Positions 1 through 8,994 of a stretch of 64,000 nt of DNA are shown one piece after another. How positions within the stretch are numbered: position 1 is the first letter of the stretch; the number at the start of each line of letters is the position of its first letter. A program made the translations under genes and the position numbers. Under the pieces are notes generated by a model. That model saw only the letters and a program-made list of their open reading frames with translations. It made no database searches and had not been told where the DNA came from. Location: contig NZ_JACHNX010000008.1 in the NCBI RefSeq assembly GCF_014199595.1, forward strand, positions 1 to 64,000, written 5' to 3'. The DNA comes from Sphingomonas yabuuchiae. GTDB taxonomy: Bacteria > Pseudomonadota > Alphaproteobacteria > Sphingomonadales > Sphingomonadaceae.

Positions 1-135
1 CTGGCGGGGATGAAGGACTCCAAGATCATCGTCGCGATCAACAAGGACGAGGATGCGCCGATCTTCCAGGTCGCCGATATCGGCCTGGTCGGCGATCTCT
101 TCACCGTGGTGCCCGAGCTGACCGAGAAGGTGTAA
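1..135 (+). CDS. etfA: Electron transfer flavoprotein subunit alpha, C-terminal end (partial)
   Basis: Only the last 44 codons are in the window, open at the left edge and ending with TAA. The segment [21 protein letters not shown] followed by [12 protein letters not shown] is the conserved FAD-binding C-terminus of ETF alpha (FixB). The alpha/beta heterodimer carries electrons from acyl-CoA and other dehydrogenases to ETF-ubiquinone oxidoreductase. etfB would be expected further left, outside the window. It has no evident link to the sugar genes that follow. A palindromic repeat begins about 25 nt after the stop. Confidence 0.9.
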   Translation: MAGMKDSKIIVAINKDEDAPIFQVADIGLVGDLFTVVPELTEKV

Positions 136-159
136 AACCTTCTCCTCCGCGCGAACCAA

Positions 160-283
160 CATTCCCGCCCTGCAAGGGGAGGGGGGCCATGCGCAGCATG
201 GTGGAGGGGTGTCCCGCTATCGCGAGGGTGACACCCCTCCGTCAGACCTGACGGCCTGCGCTTTCCTTGCAAAAGCAGGAATG
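160..283. repeat. Branched intergenic palindrome, copy A
   Basis: The ends form an outer inverted pair (CATTCC near 160 and GGAATG at 278-283). Inside are nested hairpins: CCATGC/GCATGG (187-201), GGAGGGGTGT/ACACCCCTCC (203-212 with 231-240) and GTCAG/CTGAC (241-252). The core GGTGACACCCCTCCGTCAG recurs near 1985 and, with changes, near 18885 and 49643. It lies between etfA and the PAS gene and may act as a terminator or mRNA stabiliser. Confidence 0.75.
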
Positions 284-348
284 ATGAGAGATTTAAATCT
301 GGATTAAGATTCTCGGCATAGCATCTCCGCGCTTTCGTGGAGTGCCTT

Positions 349-804
349 ATGAAACCAGCCGAGCCCCTCGCGCTGAACCATAGCTGGCCCTTGTTCGAAC
401 GCGGACTGCGTTTCGACCTGGGGTGTCTGGATTCGCCTGACCTTACACCGGCGGGGACCGATGATGCGTGGCTGACCGCGCATGGCATCGGGCGCTGGTC
501 CTGCGATCTGGAGTCCCAAAGCCTGAACTGGTCGGCGGGTGTCTTCCGTCTCTTCGACTGGCAACCGGATCGCCCCCTGGAGCGGCTTGGCGTCTTGCCC
601 CTTTACCGATCCGAGTCCCTGTCGGCGGTCGAGCGGCTACGCGCCTATGCCATCCGGCATCGACGTGGCTTTACCATCGATGCGCAAATCCAGGCGCCGG
701 GCGGCTCACGCTGGATGCGGATCGTCGGCGCACCGCAATGTCGGGGCAAGCATGTGGTAGCGCTACATGGCCTGAAATTCGACGTGAGTGGCGAATATCG
801 CTGA
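349..804 (+). CDS. Small PAS-like domain protein
   Basis: This 151-residue protein has no signal peptide or membrane segment. Its middle (about residues 35-145) has the pattern of a PAS/PAC sensor fold: GRWSCDLESQSLNWS, then VFRLFDWQPDR, a helical stretch, and a C-terminal GGSRWMRIVG strand pair. Such single-domain proteins resemble the PAS part of sphingomonad diguanylate cyclases and histidine kinases, but no output domain follows. The ATG at 349 is preceded by GGAG at good spacing; an in-frame GTG at 337 would add four residues. It sits 73 nt before the LacI gene on the same strand. The ligand is unknown and the PAS assignment rests on pattern only. Confidence 0.6.
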   Translation: MKPAEPLALNHSWPLFERGLRFDLGCLDSPDLTPAGTDDAWLTAHGIGRWSCDLESQSLNWSAGVFRLFDWQPDRPLERLGVLPLYRSESLSAVERLRAYAIRHRRGFTIDAQIQAPGGSRWMRIVGAPQCRGKHVVALHGLKFDVSGEYR

Positions 805-823
805 TCTATGTGAGGAAAAGCCT

Positions 824-837
824 GCAAATTCCGTTGC
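824..837. promoter_or_regulatory. Possible LacI-family operator before the first lacI gene
   Basis: GCAA and TTGC half-sites are separated by six bases, about 40 nt upstream of the LacI start at 878. The half-sites match those of the stronger sites near 4639 and 10736, but the spacing is two bases longer. This is weak evidence for autoregulation. Confidence 0.3.
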
Positions 838-877
838 CTGCTTGTTAGCGCCACGAAGCTTTGGCTACCATTCGCAT

Positions 878-1927
878 ATGACAGACAATATCACGGGAGG
901 GGGCGGTCGCCGCGTGCGGACGATCGCGGATCTGGCGGAAATGGCGGGTGTGTCGCCCGGCACCGTCTCGCGCGCGCTGGCGGGCAAGTCGCTGGTCAAT
1001 GCCGAGACGCGGACGCGGATCCAGGCGCTCGCCGACCTGCACGGCTTTCGCCCCAATCAGATGGCCAGCCGCCTGCGGACCCGCCGCACCGGCGTGATCG
1101 GCATCGTCGTTCCGCTGGGCCATGACCGGCGCCAGCATCTGTCCGACCCGTTCTTCATGACCATGTTGGGCCATCTGGCCGATGCGCTGACGGAGAACGG
1201 CTATGACGTGATGCTGTCGCGCGTCATCCCGGACGCACCCGACTGGCTGGACCGTGTGGTCGATAGCGGCATGGTCGACGGCGTGCTGCTGATCGGCCAG
1301 TCGAACCAGTATGACGCGATCGAGCGCGTCGCCAGCCGCTATCGTCCGCTCGTCGCCTGGGGCGTCAACCTGCCGGATCAGGTCCATGCCGCGGTCGGCA
1401 CCGACAATGCCAAGGGCGGCTATCTGGCAGGTCAGCGGCTGATCCAACGGGGCGCGCGTCGTATCGCCTTTCTGGGCGATATCAGTGCTCCGGAAATCCG
1501 CCAGCGCCATGACGGCCTGGCGCGCGCCATGGCCGAGGCCGGGCTGGATGGCGGTCCGGTTCAGCTTTCCACCCATCTCGCCTCCGAGGTGATGGAGCAG
1601 GAAATCGCCGCGCATATCGACGCGCTGCTGGAGCAGGGCGGGGGAACCGTTGCAATCGATGGGATCGTGGCGGCGTCGGACATGATCGCAATGACCGCCG
1701 TTCGGGTCCTCGCCGACCGCGCGATCGCGGTGCCCGAGACGCTGCCCGTCATCGGCTATGACGACCTGCCGCTCGCCGCCCAGGCGGTGCCGCGCATCAC
1801 CACCATTCGCCAGGACATTGCGGCAGGCGCCAAGGCGATGGTCGACGCGCTGTTCGCCCGGATCGGCGGGGGCGAGGCGGGGTCGGTGGTGCTCGACCCC
1901 GAACTGGTGTTGCGCGAAACGGCCTGA
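878..1927 (+). CDS. LacI-family transcriptional regulator (sucrose locus, copy 1)
   Basis: This 349-residue repressor has an N-terminal LacI helix-turn-helix (residues about 14-40: RTIADLAEMAGVSPGTVSRAL, then GKSLVNAETR) followed by a periplasmic-binding-protein-like effector domain with the usual DGVLLIG, RRIAFLG and VIGYDDLPLA segments. It is a close paralogue of the regulator at 13395-14417; the two share long near-identical stretches in both domains, so they probably arose by duplication and may see related effectors and operators. It faces the convergent GH68/MFS operon. By position it is the likely SuxR-type repressor of sucrose uptake. The ATG at 878 was preferred to an in-frame codon at 788, because the upstream 30 residues lack LacI similarity and overlap the PAS gene. 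Confidence 0.9.
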   Translation: MTDNITGGGGRRVRTIADLAEMAGVSPGTVSRALAGKSLVNAETRTRIQALADLHGFRPNQMASRLRTRRTGVIGIVVPLGHDRRQHLSDPFFMTMLGHLADALTENGYDVMLSRVIPDAPDWLDRVVDSGMVDGVLLIGQSNQYDAIERVASRYRPLVAWGVNLPDQVHAAVGTDNAKGGYLAGQRLIQRGARRIAFLGDISAPEIRQRHDGLARAMAEAGLDGGPVQLSTHLASEVMEQEIAAHIDALLEQGGGTVAIDGIVAASDMIAMTAVRVLADRAIAVPETLPVIGYDDLPLAAQAVPRITTIRQDIAAGAKAMVDALFARIGGGEAGSVVLDPELVLRETA

Positions 1928-1945
1928 GGACTTTCCTTGGCTGAA

Positions 1946-2018
1946 AGGGGAGGGGCGGTTGTGAGGGCAAGGACCCTCGCAACTGGTGACACCCCTCCGT
2001 CAGGCCTGCGGTCTGCCA
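1946..2018. repeat. Intergenic palindrome, copy B
   Basis: A 10-bp hairpin GTTGTGAGGG/CCCTCGCAAC (1958-1967 with 1974-1983) is followed by the core GGTGACACCCCTCCGTCAG shared with copy A. It lies between convergent lacI and GH68 genes, where it could terminate both. Confidence 0.65.
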
Positions 2019-2024
2019 AATAGC

Positions 2025-3152
2025 TTACGCGATCGTCACCCGGTCGCCATCGAACGCCAGTTTGAACCAGGGGGCGGCCGTCCCGCCGAACCGCTCCCGA
2101 CGAAGCGCGACGTCCTCGCTCGCGTCGCGGCCTTCCATGCCCCAATAATCGACGAAGCTGGTGACATCGCCTTCGCCCGTGACCCACCAGCAATAGGCCT
2201 GGGTCGGCTCTTCCACCGGATTGCCCGCAACCAACCCGGTGCCGTTGACCGGCCGCCAAGGCCCCGCAACGCTGTCCGCGACCATCGCATAGAGCCCGGT
2301 CGGCGCGCCGAGGCCGGGGGCGAAGCGCTTCGCCTGGGTCGACCAGAAGCAGTAATATAGGCCATTGCGGACGATGATGTGCGGCCGCTCCAGCTCGGCA
2401 TTGACGCCGAGCGATTCGATCAGCGGTGGCTGGATGGTCCAGCGCTCGCCCTCACGCCTGGCGACGCCGACCACGCCGTCGATATCCTGCTTCACCCAGC
2501 CTGCCGAGCCGACGAACAACAGATACTCCGCGCCGTCCGCCGGATCGCGGAAATAGCCGGGGTCGCGAAAGCCCTTTATGCCGCCATTTTCCGGCTCGGC
2601 CTGGTTGGCGACGATGTAATGATGGCCGTCCGCTGCGACGCTCTCCACTGGCTCGCTCCAGCCTTCGGTGCGGGCGTTATCGCCCTCGATGATGAAGCGC
2701 CCTTCCGTCTCGAACAGCCGCTGTTCGAAGGTGCGGGGTTGGCCGCGCCGTCCCGAGGCGGTGAAATACATGGTCAGCGTCGTGTCGTCCTCGCCCAGCA
2801 CCGCAGAGCCCGACCATTCGCGGCTGCCCGGCGTGAAGCCGTCGGCAAAGGTCACGCCATGATCGCGCCAGCCGTCCGCGCCATAGCTGGTCAGGCGGAT
2901 GCGTGCTTCGTCATGGCGCATCTCGGGGTCCGACAAACGCGGCGTCGCCAGGAAGAACCACCAGCTGCGCCCGCCGAAAAAGGCGGTGCGGCCATCGGCA
3001 TAGGCGATCTGCCACATGTCCCAGAAATCATGGTCGGACAGGATCGGCACGACATCGGCGGCGGTGAAGACCGGCAGGCGCGCATCGGCCTGTGCCGGGA
3101 TGCCGTCCAGTGCGTCAGCCGACCAGTGGGTAGGAGCGTGGGTGTCGGTCAT
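2025..3152 (-). CDS. GH68 family enzyme (levansucrase / beta-fructofuranosidase type)
   Basis: This 375-residue protein carries the GH68 triad motifs: WDMWQ with the likely nucleophile Asp45, EWSGSA near residue 112, FRDP with stabiliser Asp197, and ELERPH with acid/base Glu255. GH68 enzymes cleave sucrose and either transfer fructose to make levan or FOS, or hydrolyse it. No signal peptide is visible. The gene follows an MFS sugar transporter by 28 nt in one operon. I infer that it hydrolyses imported sucrose in the cytoplasm rather than building extracellular levan. It is somewhat shorter than secreted Bacillus-type levansucrases and closer to the unsecreted Zymomonas type. A GAGG ribosome-binding site precedes the ATG. 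Confidence 0.88.
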   Translation of the reverse strand: MTDTHAPTHWSADALDGIPAQADARLPVFTAADVVPILSDHDFWDMWQIAYADGRTAFFGGRSWWFFLATPRLSDPEMRHDEARIRLTSYGADGWRDHGVTFADGFTPGSREWSGSAVLGEDDTTLTMYFTASGRRGQPRTFEQRLFETEGRFIIEGDNARTEGWSEPVESVAADGHHYIVANQAEPENGGIKGFRDPGYFRDPADGAEYLLFVGSAGWVKQDIDGVVGVARREGERWTIQPPLIESLGVNAELERPHIIVRNGLYYCFWSTQAKRFAPGLGAPTGLYAMVADSVAGPWRPVNGTGLVAGNPVEEPTQAYCWWVTGEGDVTSFVDYWGMEGRDASEDVALRRERFGGTAAPWFKLAFDGDRVTIA

Positions 3153-3180
3153 GATACCTCAGGGAAGATCGAAACGGGGA

Positions 3181-4548
3181 TCAGGCTTGCGGGGCGGCGC
3201 CGAGCGGCAGCCCCTGAGCATTGCGGGCGCGCACCGTGTAGACGGAGACAGCGGCCAGCAGCATCAGCACGCCGCACAGCGTCAGCACGTTGCGCGGATC
3301 GCCGCCCAGCCAGCTTTGATAGAAGAGCGGCAGCGTCACGCCGAAGATCAGCATCGGGATGACGATCATCATGTTGAAGATGCCCATATAGACACCCGTC
3401 CGCTCGGGCGGGATAGAGCCCGCCAGGATGACATAGGGATTGCCCATCATGCTCGCCCAGCCCAGGCCGATGCCGATGGCGGGCAGGAACAGCATCGCCT
3501 TGCTGGTCATGTGCGGCATCACCATCATGCCGATGCCGGTGATGACGAGACAGGCGGCATGGAGCGGCGCGGCGCCGATCCGCCTGGCGAGCGGCACCAT
3601 CGCAAAGGCCGCGACGAAGGCGACGCCGTTATAGAAGGCGGCCACCTCTCCATTGGTCAGCACCGCGGCATGGAAACCGGAGGACGTCGCGTCCGCCGTG
3701 CCATAGACCGAGCGGCCGATCGCGTAGATCACGTAATTCCAATAGGCCATCATGGCATACCATTGGAACAGGCTCATCAGCGCCAGCTTGCGCATCGGCA
3801 GCGGCATGTCGCGGATCGCCTCGCCGATTTCCTTAAGCGTCGCCCCGATGCCCTTGGGCGCAGCGGCGATGCGCGCCCGCTCCTCGGGCGCCAGCGGCAG
3901 CTCGGGCACCCGCTTGATCGACCAGACGATGGTGACGAAGGACAGGACCGCGCCGATCATGAAGACCACGCGCGCCGTATAGGGAATGTTGTGCCCGTCC
4001 ACCCAATCCGGGTTCATCCCCGCCCAGACCAGGATCGAGGGCGTGAGGAAGGCGAGCATCTGCGCCAGCCCGGTAAAGGCGCTCTGCGTCAGGAAGCCGA
4101 TATTATGCTGCGTCCCGTCCAGCCGGTCGGAGACATAGGCACGGTACGGCTCCATGGTGATGTTGTTGCCCGCATCCAGGATCCAGAGCAGCGACACCGC
4201 CATCAGCAGCGACGAGCTGAGCGGCATGAAGAACAGGCCGAAGGCGCACAGCACCGCGCCGATCAGGAAATAGGGCGTCCGCCGCCCCCAGCGGCTGTCG
4301 GTCCGATCGCTCATCGCCCCAATCAGCGGCTGGATCAGCAAGCCCGTCATCGGCCCGGCCATCTGCAACAGCGGAATCTGCGCCTCGGATGCGCCCAGAT
4401 AGCTGTAGATCGGCGCCATGTTGCCCTGCTGCAGCCCGAAGCTGAATTGCAGCCCCAGGAAGCCCAGATTCATCTCCAGAATCCGGGTCAGCGAGAGGCG
4501 GGGCTTCAGCGGCACTCCGGTTCCGGCAGTGGGGGTGGACGGGGTCAT
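3181..4548 (-). CDS. MFS sugar transporter, SuxC / sucrose-proton symporter type
   Basis: This 455-residue inner-membrane protein has about twelve hydrophobic segments. It has the GPH/SLC45-like signature after helix 2-3 (SDRTDSRWGRRTPYFLIGA) and the helix-4 motif DAGNNITMEPYRAYVSD seen in sucrose and maltose carriers. It is first in a two-gene operon with the GH68 enzyme, so sucrose or short fructosides are the likely cargo, delivered to the periplasm by the TonB receptor at 10806. A LacI-type operator lies about 90 nt upstream (4632-4672). The exact substrate is an inference from the neighbours. Confidence 0.87.
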   Translation of the reverse strand: MTPSTPTAGTGVPLKPRLSLTRILEMNLGFLGLQFSFGLQQGNMAPIYSYLGASEAQIPLLQMAGPMTGLLIQPLIGAMSDRTDSRWGRRTPYFLIGAVLCAFGLFFMPLSSSLLMAVSLLWILDAGNNITMEPYRAYVSDRLDGTQHNIGFLTQSAFTGLAQMLAFLTPSILVWAGMNPDWVDGHNIPYTARVVFMIGAVLSFVTIVWSIKRVPELPLAPEERARIAAAPKGIGATLKEIGEAIRDMPLPMRKLALMSLFQWYAMMAYWNYVIYAIGRSVYGTADATSSGFHAAVLTNGEVAAFYNGVAFVAAFAMVPLARRIGAAPLHAACLVITGIGMMVMPHMTSKAMLFLPAIGIGLGWASMMGNPYVILAGSIPPERTGVYMGIFNMMIVIPMLIFGVTLPLFYQSWLGGDPRNVLTLCGVLMLLAAVSVYTVRARNAQGLPLGAAPQA

Positions 4549-4631
4549 GCGGGTCCTCTCGCACGCGGGGGTGGGCCTGTAGTCTATCGCTGGCTTGCCG
4601 CGTCGGGGCCATCATGCCGTGGTGGATCATA

Positions 4632-4672
4632 GATTGCAACAAACGATTGCATAGTGGGTTCGCGACGATTGC
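4632..4672. promoter_or_regulatory. Candidate LacI-family operator cluster before the MFS/GH68 operon
   Basis: The 12-mer ACAAACGATTGC (4639-4650) differs by one base from GCAAACGATTGC found upstream of the TonB receptor at 10736-10747. GATTGC occurs three times here (4632, 4645, 4667). The site lies between the divergent MFS gene (start 4548) and the secreted protein (start 4726), so one repressor could control both. Two paralogous LacI proteins are available to bind. Confidence 0.55.
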
Positions 4673-4725
4673 TTGCCATGCTTGATGCTTTGCCGGATTG
4701 TGTTTCAAGAGGGAGGAAGAGTTTG

Positions 4726-5178
4726 ATGTCTTTGGGGATATTGGCGCTGACGATCGCATCGGCGGGCCATGGTGCCGCCCCGTCGCAGGTGATTTGCGAA
4801 CTCGGTCGGGTGGTGGTTGCGGATATGCCGCCTTCCTCCGATCGCGGCATCTATTTCATCGAAACCAATCCGGCGCAGGATGGGCTGATGAAGATGTGTC
4901 CGCATTTGGCGCATAAGCTGCCAGCCGGATATGCGGCGGCCGATGACGATGCGCGATCGCGAGCGGCCGAACATGTGCCGACGCCAGGGCCGCAGCGCCC
5001 GCCGGCCGTCATCGCCACGATCGGCGTGCCACTGATCGCCGCCGATGGTCGGTCCGCGACGGTTAAGGTCACTACCGAATGCTCCGGCATGTGTGGCAGT
5101 GGCATGCTCTATCGCTATGTGAGGACCGCCAAAGGATGGCGTCGAGACGGAAAGCCGACACCCTCTTGGGTCTCCTGA
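4726..5178 (+). CDS. Secreted small protein of unknown function
   Basis: This is a 150-residue protein. It begins with a short hydrophobic stretch (MSLGILALTIASAGHGAAP) typical of a Sec signal peptide, and the mature part contains five cysteines, including the cluster CSGMCGSG near the C-terminus. I do not recognise the family. The ATG at 4726 follows GGGAGGAAG at good spacing; an earlier ATG at 4678 would put a hydrophilic leader before the signal peptide. The gene is divergent from the sugar transporter, shares its presumed operator region, and ends 7 nt before the convergent peptidase gene. Confidence 0.6.
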   Translation: MSLGILALTIASAGHGAAPSQVICELGRVVVADMPPSSDRGIYFIETNPAQDGLMKMCPHLAHKLPAGYAAADDDARSRAAEHVPTPGPQRPPAVIATIGVPLIAADGRSATVKVTTECSGMCGSGMLYRYVRTAKGWRRDGKPTPSWVS

Positions 5179-5185
5179 CCCCCGC

Positions 5186-7492
5186 TCACCGCCCACCGGG
5201 CGGCAGGTTGGTCTCCAGATAGCGGGTCATCAACGAATAGAGGTGGATGCTGGTATTCTCGCCCTCATAGATGCCGTGGCTGCGGTCGGGATAGGCCATC
5301 ATCGTGAACGACTTGTTGAAGTGGATCAGGCGATCCACCAGCTGATCCTGGTTCTGGTAATGAACATTGTCGTCCAGCGTGCCGTGGATCAGCAGCAGAT
5401 TGCCCTTCAGCCGGTCGGCGAAATTGATCGGCGAGCCGTTCCTGTACCCTTCCGCATTATCCTGCGGCAGGCCCATGTAACGCTCCTGATAGATGGTGTC
5501 GTAGAGCTTCATGTCGGTCGGCCCCGCCACCGCGATGCCGGTCTTGTAGAGGTCCGGATAGCGGAACAGCGCGTTCTGGGTCATCGCGCCGCCGCCGCTC
5601 CAGCCCCAGATGCCGATCCGGGCGGGATCGATATAGGGCCGCGTGCTCAGCATCTTGCGCACCCCCGCCGCATAATCGGCGGAGGCGAGGATGCCGACCT
5701 GGCGATAGATGCTCTTGCGCCAGTCATGCCCTCGCGGGGTCGCGGTGCCGCGCGGGTCGAGGCTGGCGACCAGATAGCCCTTTTGCGCCAGCATCCGGTG
5801 CCACAGCCCCTGCGCCCCGGCCCAGCGGTCCGCGACCGTCTGGCCCCAGGGCTCGCCATAGACGAAATAGAGGATCGGATAGCGCTTGGTCGGATCGAAG
5901 CCCGGCGGCTTGATCAGCCAGCCGTCGAGCTGCGTGCCGCCGCCGATATCGACGCGGAAGAACTCGGTGGCGGGCAGGCCGGTCTTGCGGATGACCTGGG
6001 CCAGCGGCGCATTGGCGGCCAGGGTGCGAAGCGGCTGCTGGCGGGTCATGTCGAGCATGTCCGTCACCGGCGGCGCGTCGAAGCGCGAAACGGTGTGCAG
6101 CGCCCAATGCTCGCCCGGCGCGATGTCGTAGCTGTGCGTGCCGGGCTGGTTCGCAGGCGTCAGCCGCTCGACCTTGGGCGCGCCCGACAGGGTAGTGCGA
6201 TAGAGGTAACGCTGGGTCGGATTGTCGGGTGAGGCGATGAACCAGGCATAGCCCGTCTTTTCATCGACGTTCAGCAATTCGACCACATCGAACTTGCCCG
6301 GTGTGCGCAGCGTCGCGCGGCCGCTCGCGCGGTCGATGGTGTAGAGGTGGCGCCAGCCGTCGCGCTCGGACAGCCAGGTGAAGCTGCGCCCGCCGTTCAG
6401 CCATTCGGGGGCGACGTTCGCCTCGACCCAGGCGGCGTCCTTCTCGACCATGATCGGCTTGACCGCGCCGGTCGCGGGATCGCCGAGCAGGACGTTGAAC
6501 CTATTCTGGAGGCGGTTGGATTGCTGGATGAACAACGCGTCCGAACCGCCCGCCCAGCTGATCTGCGGCACGTAATTCCGGCGCGGGTCGCCCGTCAGCT
6601 TGAACCAGCGGGTGGCGCCGTCGGCCACATCGATCACGCCGGTCGTGACCGCCGAGTTGGTCGTCCCCGCCTTGGGATATTGCAGCGGGATCACCTGCGC
6701 ATATTGGCCGCCGGTGTTCTTCACCATATCGAAGGTGCCGACGCCCTTCGTATCGAACCGCAGAAAGGCGATGCGGCGCGAGTCCGGGCTCCACTCGAAC
6801 GCGCGGTGGACCGAAAATTCTTCCTCATACACCCAGTCGGCCAGGCCATTGACGACATAGTCGTCGCCGTCTCTGGTCAACGCGGTGGCTGCGCCGCCCT
6901 CGATCGGTTCGACATAAATATTGTTGCCCCGGACATAGGCGATGCTGCGGCTGTCCGGCGAGACGGTCGCGTAGAGCAGGGTCGAGGGCGCGGCATCGCC
7001 ACCGATCTTGTGCAGCCGCTTGGCGGTCGTGTCGTACAGCCAGTAATCCGACAGCGCATTGGTCCGGCGGAAGCGCTTGCCATTGGTCTGGATCAGCAGC
7101 CAGCGCTGGTCGGGCGACCATTCATAGCTGTCGATGCCCAACGGCGCGCTTGCCCCCTGCGGGATCAGATCGGCGGCCGCGACGACGACCTGTCGCTGTC
7201 CATCGGCGATCGCATAGCGGACGATATCCTGTCCGCCCTTGGGCGCGTCCTCGAGCGCGAGGTAGCTCTCACCGTCCTTGCCCCAGCGGCTGGCGCGAAC
7301 GGACTGGGTGCGCACCGCCCCCGGACCGAAAATCCCCTCGACCGACAAGGCACCGGAGGGCGCGGCGGCCGGCGTCGTGGACGAGGCGTCGGACGGCGGC
7401 ACGGGCACGGGCGTCTGGGCCAAAATCGGGGCCGCCAAAGCGACCGACGATAGCGAAACCAAAAATCCGGACATCCGCCAGCACGACCGCAT
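5186..7492 (-). CDS. Dipeptidyl peptidase IV-type serine peptidase (S9B)
   Basis: This is a 768-residue exported peptidase. After an N-terminal signal peptide (FLVSLSSVALAAPILAQ) comes a DPP4 beta-propeller domain containing the DPP4 double-glutamate segment WVYEEEFSVHRAFEWSPD, which anchors the substrate N-terminus. The C-terminal alpha/beta-hydrolase has GWSGGG (Ser632), GTLDDNVH (Asp708) and SHGIYE (His739) as catalytic triad. The family removes X-Pro or X-Ala dipeptides from peptide N-termini, here in the periplasm. It is convergent with the secreted protein and sits inside the sucrose locus, though nothing ties it to sugar metabolism. A GTG at 7504 would add four residues. Confidence 0.9.
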   Translation of the reverse strand: MRSCWRMSGFLVSLSSVALAAPILAQTPVPVPPSDASSTTPAAAPSGALSVEGIFGPGAVRTQSVRASRWGKDGESYLALEDAPKGGQDIVRYAIADGQRQVVVAAADLIPQGASAPLGIDSYEWSPDQRWLLIQTNGKRFRRTNALSDYWLYDTTAKRLHKIGGDAAPSTLLYATVSPDSRSIAYVRGNNIYVEPIEGGAATALTRDGDDYVVNGLADWVYEEEFSVHRAFEWSPDSRRIAFLRFDTKGVGTFDMVKNTGGQYAQVIPLQYPKAGTTNSAVTTGVIDVADGATRWFKLTGDPRRNYVPQISWAGGSDALFIQQSNRLQNRFNVLLGDPATGAVKPIMVEKDAAWVEANVAPEWLNGGRSFTWLSERDGWRHLYTIDRASGRATLRTPGKFDVVELLNVDEKTGYAWFIASPDNPTQRYLYRTTLSGAPKVERLTPANQPGTHSYDIAPGEHWALHTVSRFDAPPVTDMLDMTRQQPLRTLAANAPLAQVIRKTGLPATEFFRVDIGGGTQLDGWLIKPPGFDPTKRYPILYFVYGEPWGQTVADRWAGAQGLWHRMLAQKGYLVASLDPRGTATPRGHDWRKSIYRQVGILASADYAAGVRKMLSTRPYIDPARIGIWGWSGGGAMTQNALFRYPDLYKTGIAVAGPTDMKLYDTIYQERYMGLPQDNAEGYRNGSPINFADRLKGNLLLIHGTLDDNVHYQNQDQLVDRLIHFNKSFTMMAYPDRSHGIYEGENTSIHLYSLMTRYLETNLPPGGR

Positions 7493-7629
7493 CGACCCAC
7501 CCACTGCTTGATCAGAAGCATCGGAGCCTAACGGCTGCTTCCAAAATCGTATACTGAAATCTGCGTGAAGATCGGCCGCGATGGGATTAGGGCATCGGCG
7601 GTGGCGATCACGAAGGGACGGGTCGGTTG

Positions 7630-8991
7630 ATGGATGCAGGAATCGAGCATGTCGCGATCATCGGCGGCGGCTTTGCGGGCACGTTGCTGGCCATCAATCT
7701 GGTGCGCCATGGCGGTCCGCGCGCGACGCTGATCGAGCGGCGCGCCAATCAGCTGGCGCGCGGCGTCGCCTATAGCGCGGCGCATGCCGAACATCTGCTG
7801 AACGTGCGCGCGGGCAATATGAGCGCGCTACGCGACGATCCCGATCATTTCGTCCGCTGGCTGGTCGCGCGCGGGACGGGGGATGCCAAGACTTTCGTGC
7901 CCCGCCGCGTCTATGGCGACTATCTACGCGACCTGTTGATGGAGACGATCGCGGCGGACCCGGCACGGCTGACCCTGGCGAGCGGCGAAGTGGTGGCGCT
8001 GGAGCAGGCCGGGCAGGGCTATCGCCTCGAAATGGCGGAGGGTGCTGGGCTGACGGCCGATGCGGTGGTGCTGGCGCTGGGCAACCTGCCGCCGCACACG
8101 CCGCCGGGGATCGATCCGGCGGTACTGGCGGATGGATGCTATCGCGAAGATCCTTGGGCGGGCGATATTGCCGAGGGGTTGGGCGCGGATGACCGGGTGC
8201 TGCTGGTCGGCAGCGGGCTGACCGCGATCGATGCGGCGTTGCTGCTGGACGCCAGCGGGTTCGGCGGGCGGACCGTCGCCATGTCGCGTCGCGGACTGGC
8301 CCCGCGCCGCCATGCCGAGACGCCGCCGGTCGCTCCTCTGCGCGAACGTCCCGCCGCCAGCCTGTCCGCGCTGGTGCGGCATGTGCGTTGCGCGGCGGAG
8401 GAGCAGGGCTGGCGCGGGGCGGTCGACGCATTGCGGCCCGTCACCCAGATGATGTGGGGCGCGGCGGATGGTGCGACGCGGGGGCGCTTCCTGCGGCATT
8501 TGCGGCCCTATTGGGACGTGCATCGCCATCGCCTGGCGCCATCGGTCGCCGATCGGGTGGAGGCGTTGATCGAAGCGGGGCGCTTGTCGGTCGCAGGCGG
8601 CAAGCTGGTGCGGGTCGAGCCCGATGGCGAGGGCGCGATCGTGCACTGGCGTCCGCGCGGGACGGAGGGTGTGGAGGCGCTGCGGGTAGCGCGGATCGTC
8701 AACTGTACCGGGCCGCAGGGCGATCTGCTGCGATCACGCGAGCCGCTGATCCGGCAGTTGCTGGGGTCCGGGATGATCCGCCCCGACGCGCTTCGTATCG
8801 GCTTGGAGGTCGATGCGCAGAGCCATGTCGTAGCGGCGGACGGCGGTGCGGCCGAGCGGCTCTACTGCATCGGCCCGATGACGCGCGGCGGGCTGTGGGA
8901 GGTCGTGGCGGTGCCGGACCTGCGCCAGCAGAACTGGGAACTGGCGCGACGGCTGGCACATGCGCAATGGGTCGGCGGCGAGGGGCTGTAA
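7630..8991 (+). CDS. FAD/NAD(P)-binding protein (NAD_binding_9 type)
   Basis: This 453-residue cytoplasmic protein starts with a dinucleotide-binding fold (HVAIIGGGFAGTLLA, GxGxxG at residues 12-17). It has the family pattern YSAAHAEHLLNVRAGNMSALRDD just after, and a second nucleotide-binding glycine motif VGSGLTAIDAA near residue 193. The fold resembles flavin-dependent oxidoreductases of the YdhS / lysine-N-hydroxylase-like group. No substrate is known to me. It is convergent with the tryptophan-halogenase-like gene across a branched palindrome. A flavoprotein next to a flavin-dependent halogenase could supply reduced flavin, but that is a guess. A TTG directly before the ATG is an alternative start. 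Confidence 0.8.
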   Translation: MDAGIEHVAIIGGGFAGTLLAINLVRHGGPRATLIERRANQLARGVAYSAAHAEHLLNVRAGNMSALRDDPDHFVRWLVARGTGDAKTFVPRRVYGDYLRDLLMETIAADPARLTLASGEVVALEQAGQGYRLEMAEGAGLTADAVVLALGNLPPHTPPGIDPAVLADGCYREDPWAGDIAEGLGADDRVLLVGSGLTAIDAALLLDASGFGGRTVAMSRRGLAPRRHAETPPVAPLRERPAASLSALVRHVRCAAEEQGWRGAVDALRPVTQMMWGAADGATRGRFLRHLRPYWDVHRHRLAPSVADRVEALIEAGRLSVAGGKLVRVEPDGEGAIVHWRPRGTEGVEALRVARIVNCTGPQGDLLRSREPLIRQLLGSGMIRPDALRIGLEVDAQSHVVAADGGAAERLYCIGPMTRGGLWEVVAVPDLRQQNWELARRLAHAQWVGGEGL

Positions 8992-8994
8992 CCG

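Noticed and set aside
3016..4632. Long plus-strand frame opposite the MFS transporter
   Set aside because: It is the antisense of a clear membrane transporter; the translation is His/Arg/Asp-rich with no domain, the usual shadow in high-GC DNA.
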